A DNA stretch of 64,000 bases from NCBI RefSeq assembly GCF_003290185.1, contig NZ_QNFY01000003.1, forward strand, positions 124,001-188,000. The letters are read 5' to 3'. Below are positions 1-8,894 of the stretch, piece after piece. This DNA comes from Chryseobacterium lathyri (GTDB taxonomy: Bacteria; Bacteroidota; Bacteroidia; Flavobacteriales; Weeksellaceae). A program made the translations under genes and the position numbers. The first letter of the stretch is position 1, and each line of letters starts with the position of its first letter. Under the pieces are notes generated by a model, which made no database searches, had not been told where the DNA came from, and worked only from the letters and a program-made list of their open reading frames with translations.

Positions 1-1883
1 ATCTGGATGACAGAAATGGCTATGCGCAGCTGATTCCTACCAGAAACTATACGGCTCCCGAACCGGCGGAAGGGTTCAGCAGCAGTTCGTCTTTGCTTAT
101 TCCGGAGCTGCAGTACAATTCTCCGGATTTTATTCACGGAGGTAATGTAGATTATAATTCAGGGCGTTTGGTTAGCAATAAATACCGTTCCGTAGGACTC
201 AACTGGGATCATAACCTGGGAAATGACTGGAAGCTGTTCTTTGCAAGCAAATATTCTGATAATGATGTGGTGCAGAACAGTGTGGGTAATTCTTTTCTTA
301 CCTCACTGGATGATATGACCTCTTATTTTTTAGTCGGTGGACTGGGAATCGGAACTTACTCCTTTAAAGATGCGCTTACAGGACAGGAACTTGCCAATGT
401 GAATGCTGCCCTGGGAGCCGGAGGATTACCTGTTTACCAGATCACCAAGAATCAGTTGCCGGGTCAGTCTATCCAGAATAATTCATTTGCAATGTCGGCG
501 CTAAATTTTTATGAAAATAAAGTAAAAGAATCCATGAATCAGCTGACCATCAATAAAAAATGGAACCATATGAATTTCTCGTTTGGAGGATATTACGGTT
601 ATTCTGATGTATGGCGTTTTTCCGGAATTAACGGGATAGGGCTTACGACTTTGGAAAACAGGCCGAGAATGCTGACGGTAAGCTTAACGGGTGTTACTAC
701 TTTAGATTTTACAAAACCCGGTGTTTACCAGCTGACCAATAATGACGGGTTTGCGCAGGCAGCAGGCAGTACGGGGGATTTAATTGAATTTAAAGCCAAA
801 CAGCAGCAGGGGGCCGTATTTTTCGGACATACCTGGGATATCACAGATCATCTGACTCTGGATTGGGGAATCCGGTATGAAAAAGTATGGATCAAAGGGG
901 ATAATACCAGAACCTATCTGTTTTCAGATAAAAACGGAGGGACGGACAGTAACATTTTTACCCTGTACAATAACAATGCTTTAACGAAACTTACCAATGT
1001 TGCCTATAGCAGGCAGCTGGAAAACTTTTCCTATTCAGCAGCGGTGAATTATAAGTTCAATAATAATGTTGCCATATATGCCAGATATTCTAAAGGCAGC
1101 AAATCTCCGGATCTTGATATGTTCTTTGCAGCCAACAGGACGGAAACGATAGACTTATTGAATCCGCAATCCAGAAAAACACAGCAGGTGGAGATGGGCT
1201 TTAAAACCAAAACCACTTATTTTGATGCTTTTATAACCCCGTTTTACAGTTTGCTGAGCAATATTCCTTACAGCTTTATGGCTGATGACGGCAAAGGCGG
1301 GTTCTATACCACACCGTCCCTGTACAATAAAAATGAAACCTATGGTATTGAATTGGAAACCAATATAAAACCGGCTGATAATTTCAGTATCAGAGCTGTG
1401 CTTACCCTGCAGGATCCGAAAGTTAAAGAAGGATATTTATGGAATTTGGGAAGTGCCGGTCCTTCAGATGACACTGTTTCCTCATATTCGGGAACTACGA
1501 TTGCTTATACTCCGAAAATTATGGCCCACGTCACTCCTAATTTGAAAATCGGCAAAGCATATGGATTCGTGACCTGGAGCTATATGGGTAAAAGAGAAGG
1601 AAGCAACACCAATATCTATAAACTTCCGGGATTTTCCCAGTTTGATCTTGGAATAGGGTATAATTTAAACGAAAATATCAGTATGCTTATTAATGTGAAC
1701 AATGTATTTAACAAATATGGGGTAATGAGCTACCAGAGGCCGGGAACCCTGCAGCAGCAGCTTGCCGGCTTCGAAAACTTTACCCAGGCTGAATACAACT
1801 CAGCAGTGGCCAATAATACTCCTTATTTTACAATTGCCATTCCACCCACATCCGGATATTTTACGGTAACTTATAAATTTTAA
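1..1883 (+). CDS. TonB-dependent receptor, C-terminal part (5' end outside the window)
   Basis: The reading frame is open from the left edge (codons start at base 3) and ends in a typical outer-membrane beta-barrel terminus, GYFTVTYKF, with a final aromatic residue. The roughly 620 visible residues alternate short hydrophobic and aromatic strands with Asn/Gly-rich loops. A segment near bases 1670-1720 (NINENISMLINVNNVFNKYG-like) is typical of the last strands of TonB-dependent receptors. Such proteins import siderophores, vitamins or glycans across the outer membrane using TonB energy. The plug and TonB box lie outside the window, so the substrate cannot be assigned. An esterase gene follows after 4 bases, suggesting co-transcription and perhaps hydrolysis of an imported ester-containing ligand. 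That link is inference. Confidence 0.9.
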   Translation, partial: LDDRNGYAQLIPTRNYTAPEPAEGFSSSSSLLIPELQYNSPDFIHGGNVDYNSGRLVSNKYRSVGLNWDHNLGNDWKLFFASKYSDNDVVQNSVGNSFLTSLDDMTSYFLVGGLGIGTYSFKDALTGQELANVNAALGAGGLPVYQITKNQLPGQSIQNNSFAMSALNFYENKVKESMNQLTINKKWNHMNFSFGGYYGYSDVWRFSGINGIGLTTLENRPRMLTVSLTGVTTLDFTKPGVYQLTNNDGFAQAAGSTGDLIEFKAKQQQGAVFFGHTWDITDHLTLDWGIRYEKVWIKGDNTRTYLFSDKNGGTDSNIFTLYNNNALTKLTNVAYSRQLENFSYSAAVNYKFNNNVAIYARYSKGSKSPDLDMFFAANRTETIDLLNPQSRKTQQVEMGFKTKTTYFDAFITPFYSLLSNIPYSFMADDGKGGFYTTPSLYNKNETYGIELETNIKPADNFSIRAVLTLQDPKVKEGYLWNLGSAGPSDDTVSSYSGTTIAYTPKIMAHVTPNLKIGKAYGFVTWSYMGKREGSNTNIYKLPGFSQFDLGIGYNLNENISMLINVNNVFNKYGVMSYQRPGTLQQQLAGFENFTQAEYNSAVANNTPYFTIAIPPTSGYFTVTYKF

Positions 1884-1887
1884 TCCT

Positions 1888-3069
1888 ATGAGAAAGTCCT
1901 TATCTATATTTTTTGCAGTTCTGCTCTTTATTATCCTGATATTATTGGTTATTCCCATGATTTCTGTATATCTGAAAGCACCTATGCTTCTGAGCGGTTA
2001 CAGCAGTTCGTTTACCATGCAGTTCAATTCACAGTTTGTTGTTTTGGGGTTGGTTTTACTATTGATCTGTTTTCTTTTCTACCGATATCGAAAATACTGG
2101 CGGAAATTACTGATAGCCAATTTGGTCCTTTCGGTTTTGTTTTTTCTTGCCCAGATTTATTTCACGGCTGTGATGTTTTCCACGGCCAAAAAATACAATA
2201 CCAAGGTTTCTTTTTCCCAGGGATTAAAAAGTTCTGGAGTACCGATAAAACCTACAGAAACCTATTCTTATCTTACGATTTATAATGAAGAGCAGCATAT
2301 AGATGTTTTCCGTCCGGAAGTAAAATCTTCTGTGCCTGCGATTCCTGTTATTCTTGTTCACGGTGGTGCTTTTATTGAAGGGAACAGAACCCAGGTAGGT
2401 TATGCAGCCAATTGGTTTAAAGATCATGGATACACCGTTTTTTCCATCGATTATCCTTTAGGAAAAGAAGACCGGCACAATTGGGAATCTGCTGTTAATT
2501 CAGTTGTGACTTCAATGGGATTTGTGGTGAAAAATTCAAAAAAATTCAATGTTGACCCGAACAAAATAGTTTTGGTAGGGGGCTCCGCTGGGGCCGCTTT
2601 GGTGATGCAGGCAGATTTAGGATTAAGGAAAGGTTTTGCCAAATCTTACGATTCCCCTCAACCTCCGGTTCCGGCTGCAGTTATTGCTATTTATCCGCCT
2701 GTCAGTTTATCCGAGCTCTGGCAGAAAATAGATGAAAAAAAGAATATTGATCTCAAATATGCGGCTAGAAAATATCTCGGAGGTTCACCCACCGAATTCC
2801 CACAGCGCTATGCACAGCTGAATTTAATAGACCAGCTTTCCGAAGGAATTTCCCCGACGTTCATTATTGCCGGCGAAATAGATCATGTCGTAAATGTAGA
2901 AGCTACAAGAAAATTTGTAAAAAAAACGGAAGAAATGAAGCTCCCTGTTTCCTATGTTGAAATTCCTTACGGGGAACACGTTTTTGACGCCAATTCCAAT
3001 TCCATTGCAGGGCAGATTGAATGGAATAAAATAGGAGAGTTTTTAAAAAATAATCATCTGGAAAACTGA
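1888..3069 (+). CDS. Membrane-anchored alpha/beta hydrolase (HSL-type esterase)
   Basis: This 393-aa protein has three N-terminal hydrophobic segments (about residues 7-29, 49-66 and 75-97) and then an alpha/beta-hydrolase domain. The oxyanion motif HGGAF is at 158-162 and the nucleophile elbow GGSAGA at 231-236 (Ser233). A late AGEIDHV segment supplies the likely acid and YGEHVF the catalytic His. This order matches the hormone-sensitive-lipase/BD-FAE esterase group. It starts 4 bases after the TonB receptor stop, so the two probably form an operon. The membrane segments suggest an inner-membrane enzyme, although which side the catalytic domain faces cannot be told. The substrate is unknown. 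Confidence 0.85.
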   Translation: MRKSLSIFFAVLLFIILILLVIPMISVYLKAPMLLSGYSSSFTMQFNSQFVVLGLVLLLICFLFYRYRKYWRKLLIANLVLSVLFFLAQIYFTAVMFSTAKKYNTKVSFSQGLKSSGVPIKPTETYSYLTIYNEEQHIDVFRPEVKSSVPAIPVILVHGGAFIEGNRTQVGYAANWFKDHGYTVFSIDYPLGKEDRHNWESAVNSVVTSMGFVVKNSKKFNVDPNKIVLVGGSAGAALVMQADLGLRKGFAKSYDSPQPPVPAAVIAIYPPVSLSELWQKIDEKKNIDLKYAARKYLGGSPTEFPQRYAQLNLIDQLSEGISPTFIIAGEIDHVVNVEATRKFVKKTEEMKLPVSYVEIPYGEHVFDANSNSIAGQIEWNKIGEFLKNNHLEN

Positions 3070-3103
3070 TAGAAGCATAATAATAAACTTTTTTAGGCAG
3101 ATG

Positions 3104-4387
3104 TTATTGTTGTTTGCTTGTATTTCTTTTTGGATAAAGAATTAAACGGATGGATGGGTTATTGGTGATAAACAGCCGTAACCAATCCAGTGCTAGCCTG
3201 ATTTTGCTTCTGAAGCCTACCAGCGGAATAATATGGATAAACAGCCATGTAAGCCAGGCCAGGAAACCTTTGAAAGAAAATTTGGGAAGATCCACCACGG
3301 CATTGAATTTTGAAATGATCGCCATACTGCCCTTATCATTATATTTGAAAGGAATGAGTATTTTTTCTTCTTCGATCCTGATGAAATTTTTAGCCAGATT
3401 TTTAGCCTGCTGTATGGCCACCTGGGCAAGCTGGGGATGTCCTTTCGGGAACTCTTTATCCGTTAATTGAAGCGCGATATCTCCTACCGCATAGATGTTC
3501 TCCATTCCTTCTACCCGGTTGTATTCATCAGTTAAGATTCTTCTTCCTTTTCCTATTTTGTCTTCCGGAATTCCAGGAACTTCCCGTCCTATAACTCCGG
3601 AGGTCCAGATGAGGGTTTCGGTATCTATCGATGTTCCGTCGGACAGAAGCACCTGATTATTGACATAGTCTTTTACCGAAACATTAAGAAGTATTTTTAC
3701 ACCAAGCTCCTGTAAAGTCTTGTGGGAAGTCTCCTGCGCCATTTTACTCATCGGGGAAAGCAGGGTAGGTAAGGCATCAATCAGATACAGATTGGAAAGG
3801 TTGAGCTTGATCTCCGGGTATTCTTTTTCAGCAATATATTTTCCCATTTCCGCGATCATGCCCGCCAGTTCTACCCCGGTAGGTCCGCCGCCTGCTATAA
3901 CCACATTCTGTAATTTTTCTGCGGTTTTCGGGTCTTTATTTCTGGCAGCTTCCTCCAAGTTGAGGAGCATATGATTCCGCAGATAAAGTGCCTCCTCAAT
4001 ACTTTTCATAGGAAGTGCACATCTCTGCACATTATCCATTCCGAAAAAGTTGGACTCAGTTCCCAATGCAATAACCAGATAATCGTAAGTCAGGTTTCCT
4101 GTATCTGTTTCTATGGTTTTGCTTTCGGGATTCACTTTAAGAAGACTTCCCATATGAAAATTCACATTTTTGTATTTTGAAAATAATCTACGGAAAGGAT
4201 AGCTGATGTTGGAGGCCTGAATAAAAGAGGTCGCCACCTGGTAAATAAGGGGAGGAAAGAAATGATAATTGTTCTTATCAACAAGCGTAATAAGAAATCT
4301 ATTGTCATTTTTTAAGGATTTAATAAGATTAATTCCTGCAAATCCTCCACCAACAATAATGATATGCTTTTTCATGTTAATTGACAT
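3104..4387 (-). CDS. ndh: Type II NADH:quinone oxidoreductase (NDH-2-like)
   Basis: This 427-aa flavoprotein has two Rossmann motifs. The N-terminal FAD site is GGGFAG (residues 13-18), followed by the DKNNYHFFPPLIYQVAT signature typical of NDH-2. The second site, AGGGPTGVELAG, lies near residue 165 and binds NAD(P)H. A YAVGD motif near residue 300 contacts FAD. The C-terminus carries a hydrophobic and aromatic amphipathic segment (about 355-385), as in membrane-associated NDH-2. The enzyme passes electrons from NADH to quinone without pumping protons. The Met at residue 5 is an alternative start. It is divergent from a Crp/Fnr-type regulator across a 355-base gap, which may point to redox control. 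Confidence 0.88.
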   Translation of the reverse strand: MSINMKKHIIIVGGGFAGINLIKSLKNDNRFLITLVDKNNYHFFPPLIYQVATSFIQASNISYPFRRLFSKYKNVNFHMGSLLKVNPESKTIETDTGNLTYDYLVIALGTESNFFGMDNVQRCALPMKSIEEALYLRNHMLLNLEEAARNKDPKTAEKLQNVVIAGGGPTGVELAGMIAEMGKYIAEKEYPEIKLNLSNLYLIDALPTLLSPMSKMAQETSHKTLQELGVKILLNVSVKDYVNNQVLLSDGTSIDTETLIWTSGVIGREVPGIPEDKIGKGRRILTDEYNRVEGMENIYAVGDIALQLTDKEFPKGHPQLAQVAIQQAKNLAKNFIRIEEEKILIPFKYNDKGSMAIISKFNAVVDLPKFSFKGFLAWLTWLFIHIIPLVGFRSKIRLALDWLRLFITNNPSIRLILYPKRNTSKQQ

Positions 4388-4742
4388 TTGGAATTGTTTT
4401 GATTATCCTCCAATAATGGCACCAAAAAATAGATCGTGTATGTTACATTTAGTTGAACAGGTCCGGAAATACAATACAGCAACAGTTATAAAAGCTATCG
4501 ATGTAAAGGCAGATATGGTTCCTGCTATCATAAAACATTGTTTAATGCTTACCATCAGGCACGCTAATCTTTATAAAATTAACAAATACTTCTCATTTAT
4601 ATTATTGTCCTGATCATAAACACTGGTTTTTATTTGGTATTGTTTGTAACAATAAATTAATATGGCTTGCTTTTTGATATTGGAAAAGCACCAATTTTTT
4701 ACTACGATGTTCATTACTTAACTATCAATAAAATTTTAAGAT
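4388..4742. other. Intergenic region between divergent ndh and Crp-type genes
   Basis: There is no convincing coding sequence here. The region is A+T-rich and should hold both divergent promoters. The one clear element is a perfect inverted repeat at 4638-4654, listed separately. Confidence 0.5.
4638..4654. promoter_or_regulatory. Inverted repeat, candidate operator upstream of the Crp/Fnr-type gene
   Basis: TATTGTT-TGT-AACAATA has perfect 7-base arms. It lies 89 bases before the start codon at 4743 and on the promoter side of the divergent ndh gene. Its position fits an autoregulatory site for the adjacent Crp/Fnr-type protein. Assignment to that protein is inference. Confidence 0.4.
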
Positions 4743-5339
4743 ATGATAATCAGTGAAGACCTTTTGTTAGCTTATGGAGGTGAATATGAAACCTATTTAC
4801 CAAATGAGATTATTTTTAGTGAAGGAAGCTTTGCTAAATTTTATTTCCAGATTGTTAATGGTGTTGTCGAGCTCAATAATTACCATGAGGATGGTAAAGA
4901 ATTCACACAGAATATTCTTTCCGATGGGCAAAGTATTGGCGAATCGTTACTTTTTAACGATAAGCCGTATCCCATGACTGCCGTTGCCAAAACACAATGT
5001 TCCGTCATGAAACTGCCTCAGGCAGATTTCTGTTCGCTCATTCATCAAAATAAGGATGTGATGATGGATATGTTTAAATGCATGTCCGACCGGCTCTACT
5101 ACAAATATTTAATGCTTTTTAATATTTCATCCACAGATCCACAGTTCAAAATCAAAACGGTCATGGACTATTTAAAGGCAACCCAGGGTAATGATCATAA
5201 CCAGACTTTTCAGGTACCTTATACCCGGCAGCAGATTGCCAATCTTACAGGACTGCGTGTTGAAACGGTTATAAGAACCGTTAAGAAAATGGAAAATGAA
5301 AATATGGTTAAAATTGAAGGCCGAAAAATACTTTATTAA
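4743..5339 (+). CDS. Crp/Fnr family transcriptional regulator
   Basis: This 198-aa protein has an N-terminal cyclic-nucleotide-binding-type beta-barrel (about residues 15-110). The fold markers are FYFQIVNGVVELNNY and GQSIGESLLF. A C-terminal winged helix follows (about 150-198), with recognition helix region TRQQIANLTGLRVETVIRTV. No Cys cluster of the Fnr iron-sulfur type is visible, so the ligand is unknown and may be none. The gene is divergent from ndh and is followed by a strong hairpin terminator, so it appears monocistronic. Confidence 0.88.
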   Translation: MIISEDLLLAYGGEYETYLPNEIIFSEGSFAKFYFQIVNGVVELNNYHEDGKEFTQNILSDGQSIGESLLFNDKPYPMTAVAKTQCSVMKLPQADFCSLIHQNKDVMMDMFKCMSDRLYYKYLMLFNISSTDPQFKIKTVMDYLKATQGNDHNQTFQVPYTRQQIANLTGLRVETVIRTVKKMENENMVKIEGRKILY

Positions 5340-5390
5340 GCTTTTGAACCTATTTTAATTATAACGTATTAATTGTGAAATGTTTTATAA

Positions 5391-5419
5391 ATAATGCCAT
5401 ATGAATCATATGGCGTTAT
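5391..5419 (+). terminator. Hairpin terminator after the Crp/Fnr-type gene
   Basis: The perfect arms GCCATATG and CATATGGC (5396-5403 and 5407-5414) enclose a 3-base loop. The stem extends outward through A/T pairs and runs into a T-rich tail (TTATTTTATT). Confidence 0.7.
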
Positions 5420-5500
5420 TTTATTGATCCGTTTCACGGATAGTATGCTTCATTATTATCTTATAATATTTTCTATCATTACTGGGAAAAGGTTAAAAAA

Positions 5501-5941
5501 CTAGCGGACAAGAAGATAGATTCCAACACCAATTGCAGCATAAGCGGTAACCGTAAGAATATCAGCTATGGGTTGTGAGAATCGTTTTTCTGCAATTTTC
5601 TCAGCATTGATCTGGTTCTTATGGAATTTCAGAATTTTTTTAGGATTATGAACCGGGTGTGCCACCAGACTGTCACTTTCCCACTTGTCAACAATTACTT
5701 TATAACTTTTGCCATCTGCTTCAATTCTAACATTTTTACCGGATGCAAGTTTCTCCTGAATATTAACAGGAGCAGGCATTTGTTGTGCGTTCAGGCTTTG
5801 GGATGCAGTTGTTGTGCTCTTCATTTGCGCAGCTGTATTTTGCTTATTGTCGGCTGCTGGATCCACTTGCTTTTTTACCTGGTACGTATAGCAGCTGGTC
5901 AGAGAAAATAATATAATGATGAAATAAAGATTCTTTCGCAT
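5501..5941 (-). CDS. Small lipoprotein of unknown function
   Basis: This 146-aa protein has a lipoprotein signal: a charged start, a hydrophobic run, then SLTSC with the lipobox Cys at residue 17. A low-complexity Lys/Gln/Thr/Ser stretch follows to about residue 65. Next comes a short domain containing GKSYKVIVDKWESDSLVAH, and then a C-terminal hydrophobic segment (about 125-145) that could be a membrane anchor. The function is not recognised. It stands alone, convergent with the regulator upstream. Confidence 0.75.
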   Translation of the reverse strand: MRKNLYFIIILFSLTSCYTYQVKKQVDPAADNKQNTAAQMKSTTTASQSLNAQQMPAPVNIQEKLASGKNVRIEADGKSYKVIVDKWESDSLVAHPVHNPKKILKFHKNQINAEKIAEKRFSQPIADILTVTAYAAIGVGIYLLVR

Positions 5942-6043
5942 AAGCCAAATTTAAGAATTAAACGGAATATTTGGGTGTTTCTTGTAAAAGATCTTGTTTT
6001 TAAAAAATCTGCTGCGAAAAGTCTTCTGACTTTGAGTAAGTAA

Positions 6044-6211
6044 AATAAAAATGGTTTCTTTAATGAGAAAATTAATCATGTACATCAAAATCCGGTAGAA
6101 GCAGGTTTAGTTTTTCGTGCGGAAGATTATAGATACAGCAGTGCAATTGATTATTCCGATGAAAAAGGACTTTTAGATAATATTGTTGTTTTTAGAATGT
6201 TTGATTTATAA
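6044..6211 (+). pseudogene. Remnant of a REP-associated (Y1) tyrosine transposase, C-terminal end only
   Basis: A 55-codon open stretch ends at TAA 6209-6211. It contains INHVHQNPVEAGLV and then AEDYRYSSAIDY, the highly conserved C-terminal signature of the IS200-like, REP-associated Y1 transposases. The catalytic HUH and Tyr region is missing, and an in-frame stop lies directly upstream at 6041-6043. It is therefore a dead 3' fragment. A hairpin of REP type follows within 15 bases. Confidence 0.75.
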
Positions 6212-6222
6212 TGCTAAAACGA

Positions 6223-6250
6223 CACGAAAGGATTCGTGCGGTAGCGGGCG
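6223..6250 (+). repeat. REP-like hairpin next to the transposase remnant
   Basis: CACGAA-AGGA-TTCGTG is a perfect 6-bp stem at 6223-6238. It is followed by CGGTAGCGGGCG, which contains the GTAG tetranucleotide characteristic of REP elements recognised by Y1 transposases. Its position beside a Y1 transposase fragment supports the reading. Other copies were not found in this window. Confidence 0.45.
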
Positions 6251-6288
6251 TAGGGAAAAACATTTTATTTTGATATTCTTTAATTGCG

Positions 6289-7275
6289 TTAATGAAATTC
6301 CCGTTTTTCTAAAACTCCGTCTCTATACATTTCCGTATAGATCAATGGTCCTTTTTTTCTTGTATTGAATAGAGGTTCTCCTGTTTCTTCATTATATTTT
6401 TGCAATAATTTGTAAAATTTCCATGTTCCAACGGGTAAACCATTTTTATATTCGGCTTCCAGATACGTATACGGATCGGTAAATTGCGGATGTTTTTGTA
6501 AATCCATAGATCCATTGGGTTTACATTCTATCCATTTTCCTTCTTTATGATGGTTTTTTACCATACCCTGTTCTTCATCATCTTTATAAGGGCCATCATT
6601 GTCATAGTATCTGGCAAATTTTCCGGAAGGTAGAATCTGGTATTTCTGTAAAGGTTTTAATTGAAAAGGGCTTTCAGTCAATTCATAATCCTGTAGAGAA
6701 ATGGTGTAATTTTTATCGATATTAAACAGGGTATAGTTGGCAAATCCCATTTCTCCCTGATGATTAAGATAGATTCTTTTCATATCGATCAGCTTGCCGT
6801 CCTTCGTTGAAACTAAATACATTTTTTCAATAAACGGTTCGGCATAACGAACAGTATTATAAACCGCCATAAAGTACAGTGAATAGTCTCCATAACACAA
6901 AAAATCTGAGGCTATTTTAATTTGATCATATTTTTCATTGACAGTAGTGCTGAATGGCAGCAAAACATTGTATTCTTCAGGAAGTACTACAAAATCTTTT
7001 TTTATTTGTTTTTCAAATTGCAATGCATTGATTTCCTTTAATTTATTTTCATCCTGTATAGCAGACAGAATGGAGTCAACAGTGATCCGTTTTGAAATAT
7101 CTGGATATCCAAATGGCAGAATAATACAATCCGCTTTATTGGTGTTAAAGGAAACTGATTCTTTATCTGTGGAATGAGATTCTGTGCTTATTGCCTTATT
7201 TTCTGTTTGAGCCTTACTGTAACAGGAAAAAAGGAAAAACAGAATGGTAAAACAGGCGATATTAATTTTAGGCAT
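6289..7275 (-). CDS. Lipoprotein with MORN-like C-terminus, last gene of the T6SS cargo operon
   Basis: This 328-aa protein has a lipoprotein signal ending FLFSC (Cys18). The middle region is unknown. The C-terminal 100 residues carry YwqK/MORN-like repeats of the type GKWIECKPNGS, YKNGLPVGTWKFYK and YTEMYRDGVLEKREF. Its ATG overlaps the stop of the M15-like peptidase gene by 8 bases, so the two are translationally coupled. A periplasm-facing lipoprotein encoded directly after a wall-targeting enzyme is a good candidate immunity protein for it. That is inference from order and localisation. A general accessory role is also possible. Confidence 0.75.
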   Translation of the reverse strand: MPKINIACFTILFFLFSCYSKAQTENKAISTESHSTDKESVSFNTNKADCIILPFGYPDISKRITVDSILSAIQDENKLKEINALQFEKQIKKDFVVLPEEYNVLLPFSTTVNEKYDQIKIASDFLCYGDYSLYFMAVYNTVRYAEPFIEKMYLVSTKDGKLIDMKRIYLNHQGEMGFANYTLFNIDKNYTISLQDYELTESPFQLKPLQKYQILPSGKFARYYDNDGPYKDDEEQGMVKNHHKEGKWIECKPNGSMDLQKHPQFTDPYTYLEAEYKNGLPVGTWKFYKLLQKYNEETGEPLFNTRKKGPLIYTEMYRDGVLEKREFH

Positions 7276-8860
7276 ATATATCTAATATTGGGGTGAAACC
7301 GTGAACATGCAAATGATTATTATGTCTTGGGGTAGCGGTATGCGTGGTATGAGGTAACCGTGTGCTGGCATTGTCTGCAGTACTGGCATTTGAGGTATTG
7401 GAAAAATTCTCTGACCGGCCTGATCCAAATCCAAAATCAAAAAGAATATTCCGGAGAATAACCTGATTGTCATAATCAAAATTCGCAGCCGTAAGGATGG
7501 TATTGACTCCATTTTGCTGAGCCGTTAATAAATTCAGATCTCCCGCTTCTCCGTTCACATGTTCTGCGCTGGGATAGCATGACGCGTCTGAATAAGAAAA
7601 ACCCTGAGATACAATATAATGATTATGTCCTTCCTGTCTGAATTGTGCCAATGCTCCTAAGAAACCTGCAAATAAATCCGGCTGGATGCTTCTTCTTCTG
7701 GTATGCTGAAACCCATACCGGATGATGACCCCGTCTTGATTATAATTGAATGCCTCAAAAATCTGTGGCCCTACACCGTCATTCGCTAAAATATCCATAT
7801 TGACCAACTCGACATTTCCCGGTTGATTGATGTACCATTTGTCGGTGGCTCCATCACCAAGAGTTCCGTTAGCATACACCAATAACTGATGGGCATCTAT
7901 CTGCTCTCCGGCGGCTCTGTTCGCTGTGAAATCTATGGTGTCCAAAAGATTGCCTCTTTGGGCCAGCGGTGGGATGGTGTTGACTCTTCTTTTTCTGGTT
8001 ACAGTTTCTTTAGTTCTGTTACAGATCCTGTGTTCATTATCGTTTTGGTCGTAATAAAAAAAGATAACATCAGTGGAATGGTTATTCAGAACCTTCTGAA
8101 TCCTTCTTCTTCTTTCCGGATTTGTACTGATCACCTGTAAAGCATTGTACGTATTGCTGCCATGATGAATGGTATAGATATTTTTATTGACCACCCTGAA
8201 TCTTCCTCTGTCATCATTCAAGAAAATACCGGCGCCGTTTACCTCTTCCTGTCCATCTCCATAGGCACAGGGATTATTGTCTGTTCTTTCTACTGCCACT
8301 TCCAAATTAATACTGCTATCTGCCAGTCTTCTGGTCCAGTCATCAAAAGTAGCTCTTCCGTCAGGCCTTAGCTGCAGCTTAATAATGGCTTTATTGATAT
8401 GGTCAGCCCGTAAATTAGTATAATGATCATGGCTGCCATCTCTATTGTTAAGAGCATCAAAATTTCCTACCTGTACGGTAAACAGCCTCTGTGCCTCATA
8501 CCGGTCAGGAGATACAAAACGCATTAACTGTAATGGATCTGTATTTTCTGTCATCGTACTTGCTGAAGGCCTTATCACCGCATCTATACTCAGATCTGTC
8601 ATATTGCTGGTCTCTATGATCAGATATACTGTTTTGCCTAATATGGAATCGTATGGGATATTTTGATTCTGATGATCCTGCTGTACATGAGCAGAATCAA
8701 TTTTTGTAAAATTGACTCTTGTTCCGTTGTCTGTTGTCGTTTTCTTGGCAAAATAAACTTCAGTAATACGCTGTAAAGAGTTATCGGGGGTATCCGGAGC
8801 CAATGGGCCATTTAAAGTTTGGGTTTGCCCGGAATCTGTTATTGTAATACGTGTCGCCAT
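7268..8860 (-). CDS. Putative T6SS cargo: M15/Hedgehog-type DD-peptidase-like effector
   Basis: This 530-aa protein has no signal peptide. An N-terminal region (about 30-100, starting RITEVYFAKK) resembles the start of the muramidase-like protein encoded upstream in the same operon. The C-terminal domain (about 370-530) holds AEHVNGEAGDL (His434, Asp441) and a final HLHVH (516-520). Together these match the HxxGxAxD plus HxH zinc ligands of M15 peptidases and the Hedgehog/DD-peptidase fold. Such enzymes cut peptidoglycan cross-links or stem peptides. Being secreted without a Sec signal from a VgrG operon fits a T6SS effector. The first motif position is Ala rather than the usual Ser. The family call rests on motifs only. 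Confidence 0.65.
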   Translation of the reverse strand: MATRITITDSGQTQTLNGPLAPDTPDNSLQRITEVYFAKKTTTDNGTRVNFTKIDSAHVQQDHQNQNIPYDSILGKTVYLIIETSNMTDLSIDAVIRPSASTMTENTDPLQLMRFVSPDRYEAQRLFTVQVGNFDALNNRDGSHDHYTNLRADHINKAIIKLQLRPDGRATFDDWTRRLADSSINLEVAVERTDNNPCAYGDGQEEVNGAGIFLNDDRGRFRVVNKNIYTIHHGSNTYNALQVISTNPERRRRIQKVLNNHSTDVIFFYYDQNDNEHRICNRTKETVTRKRRVNTIPPLAQRGNLLDTIDFTANRAAGEQIDAHQLLVYANGTLGDGATDKWYINQPGNVELVNMDILANDGVGPQIFEAFNYNQDGVIIRYGFQHTRRRSIQPDLFAGFLGALAQFRQEGHNHYIVSQGFSYSDASCYPSAEHVNGEAGDLNLLTAQQNGVNTILTAANFDYDNQVILRNILFDFGFGSGRSENFSNTSNASTADNASTRLPHTTHTATPRHNNHLHVHGFTPILDIYA

Positions 8861-8894
8861 TTTAAGATTTTTCTTTTTTTAATACGGGAGTTTT

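Noticed and set aside
4269-4613. 114-codon + strand frame in and beyond the ndh gene
   Set aside because: Most of it is antisense to the conserved FAD-binding region of ndh; it is a shadow frame.
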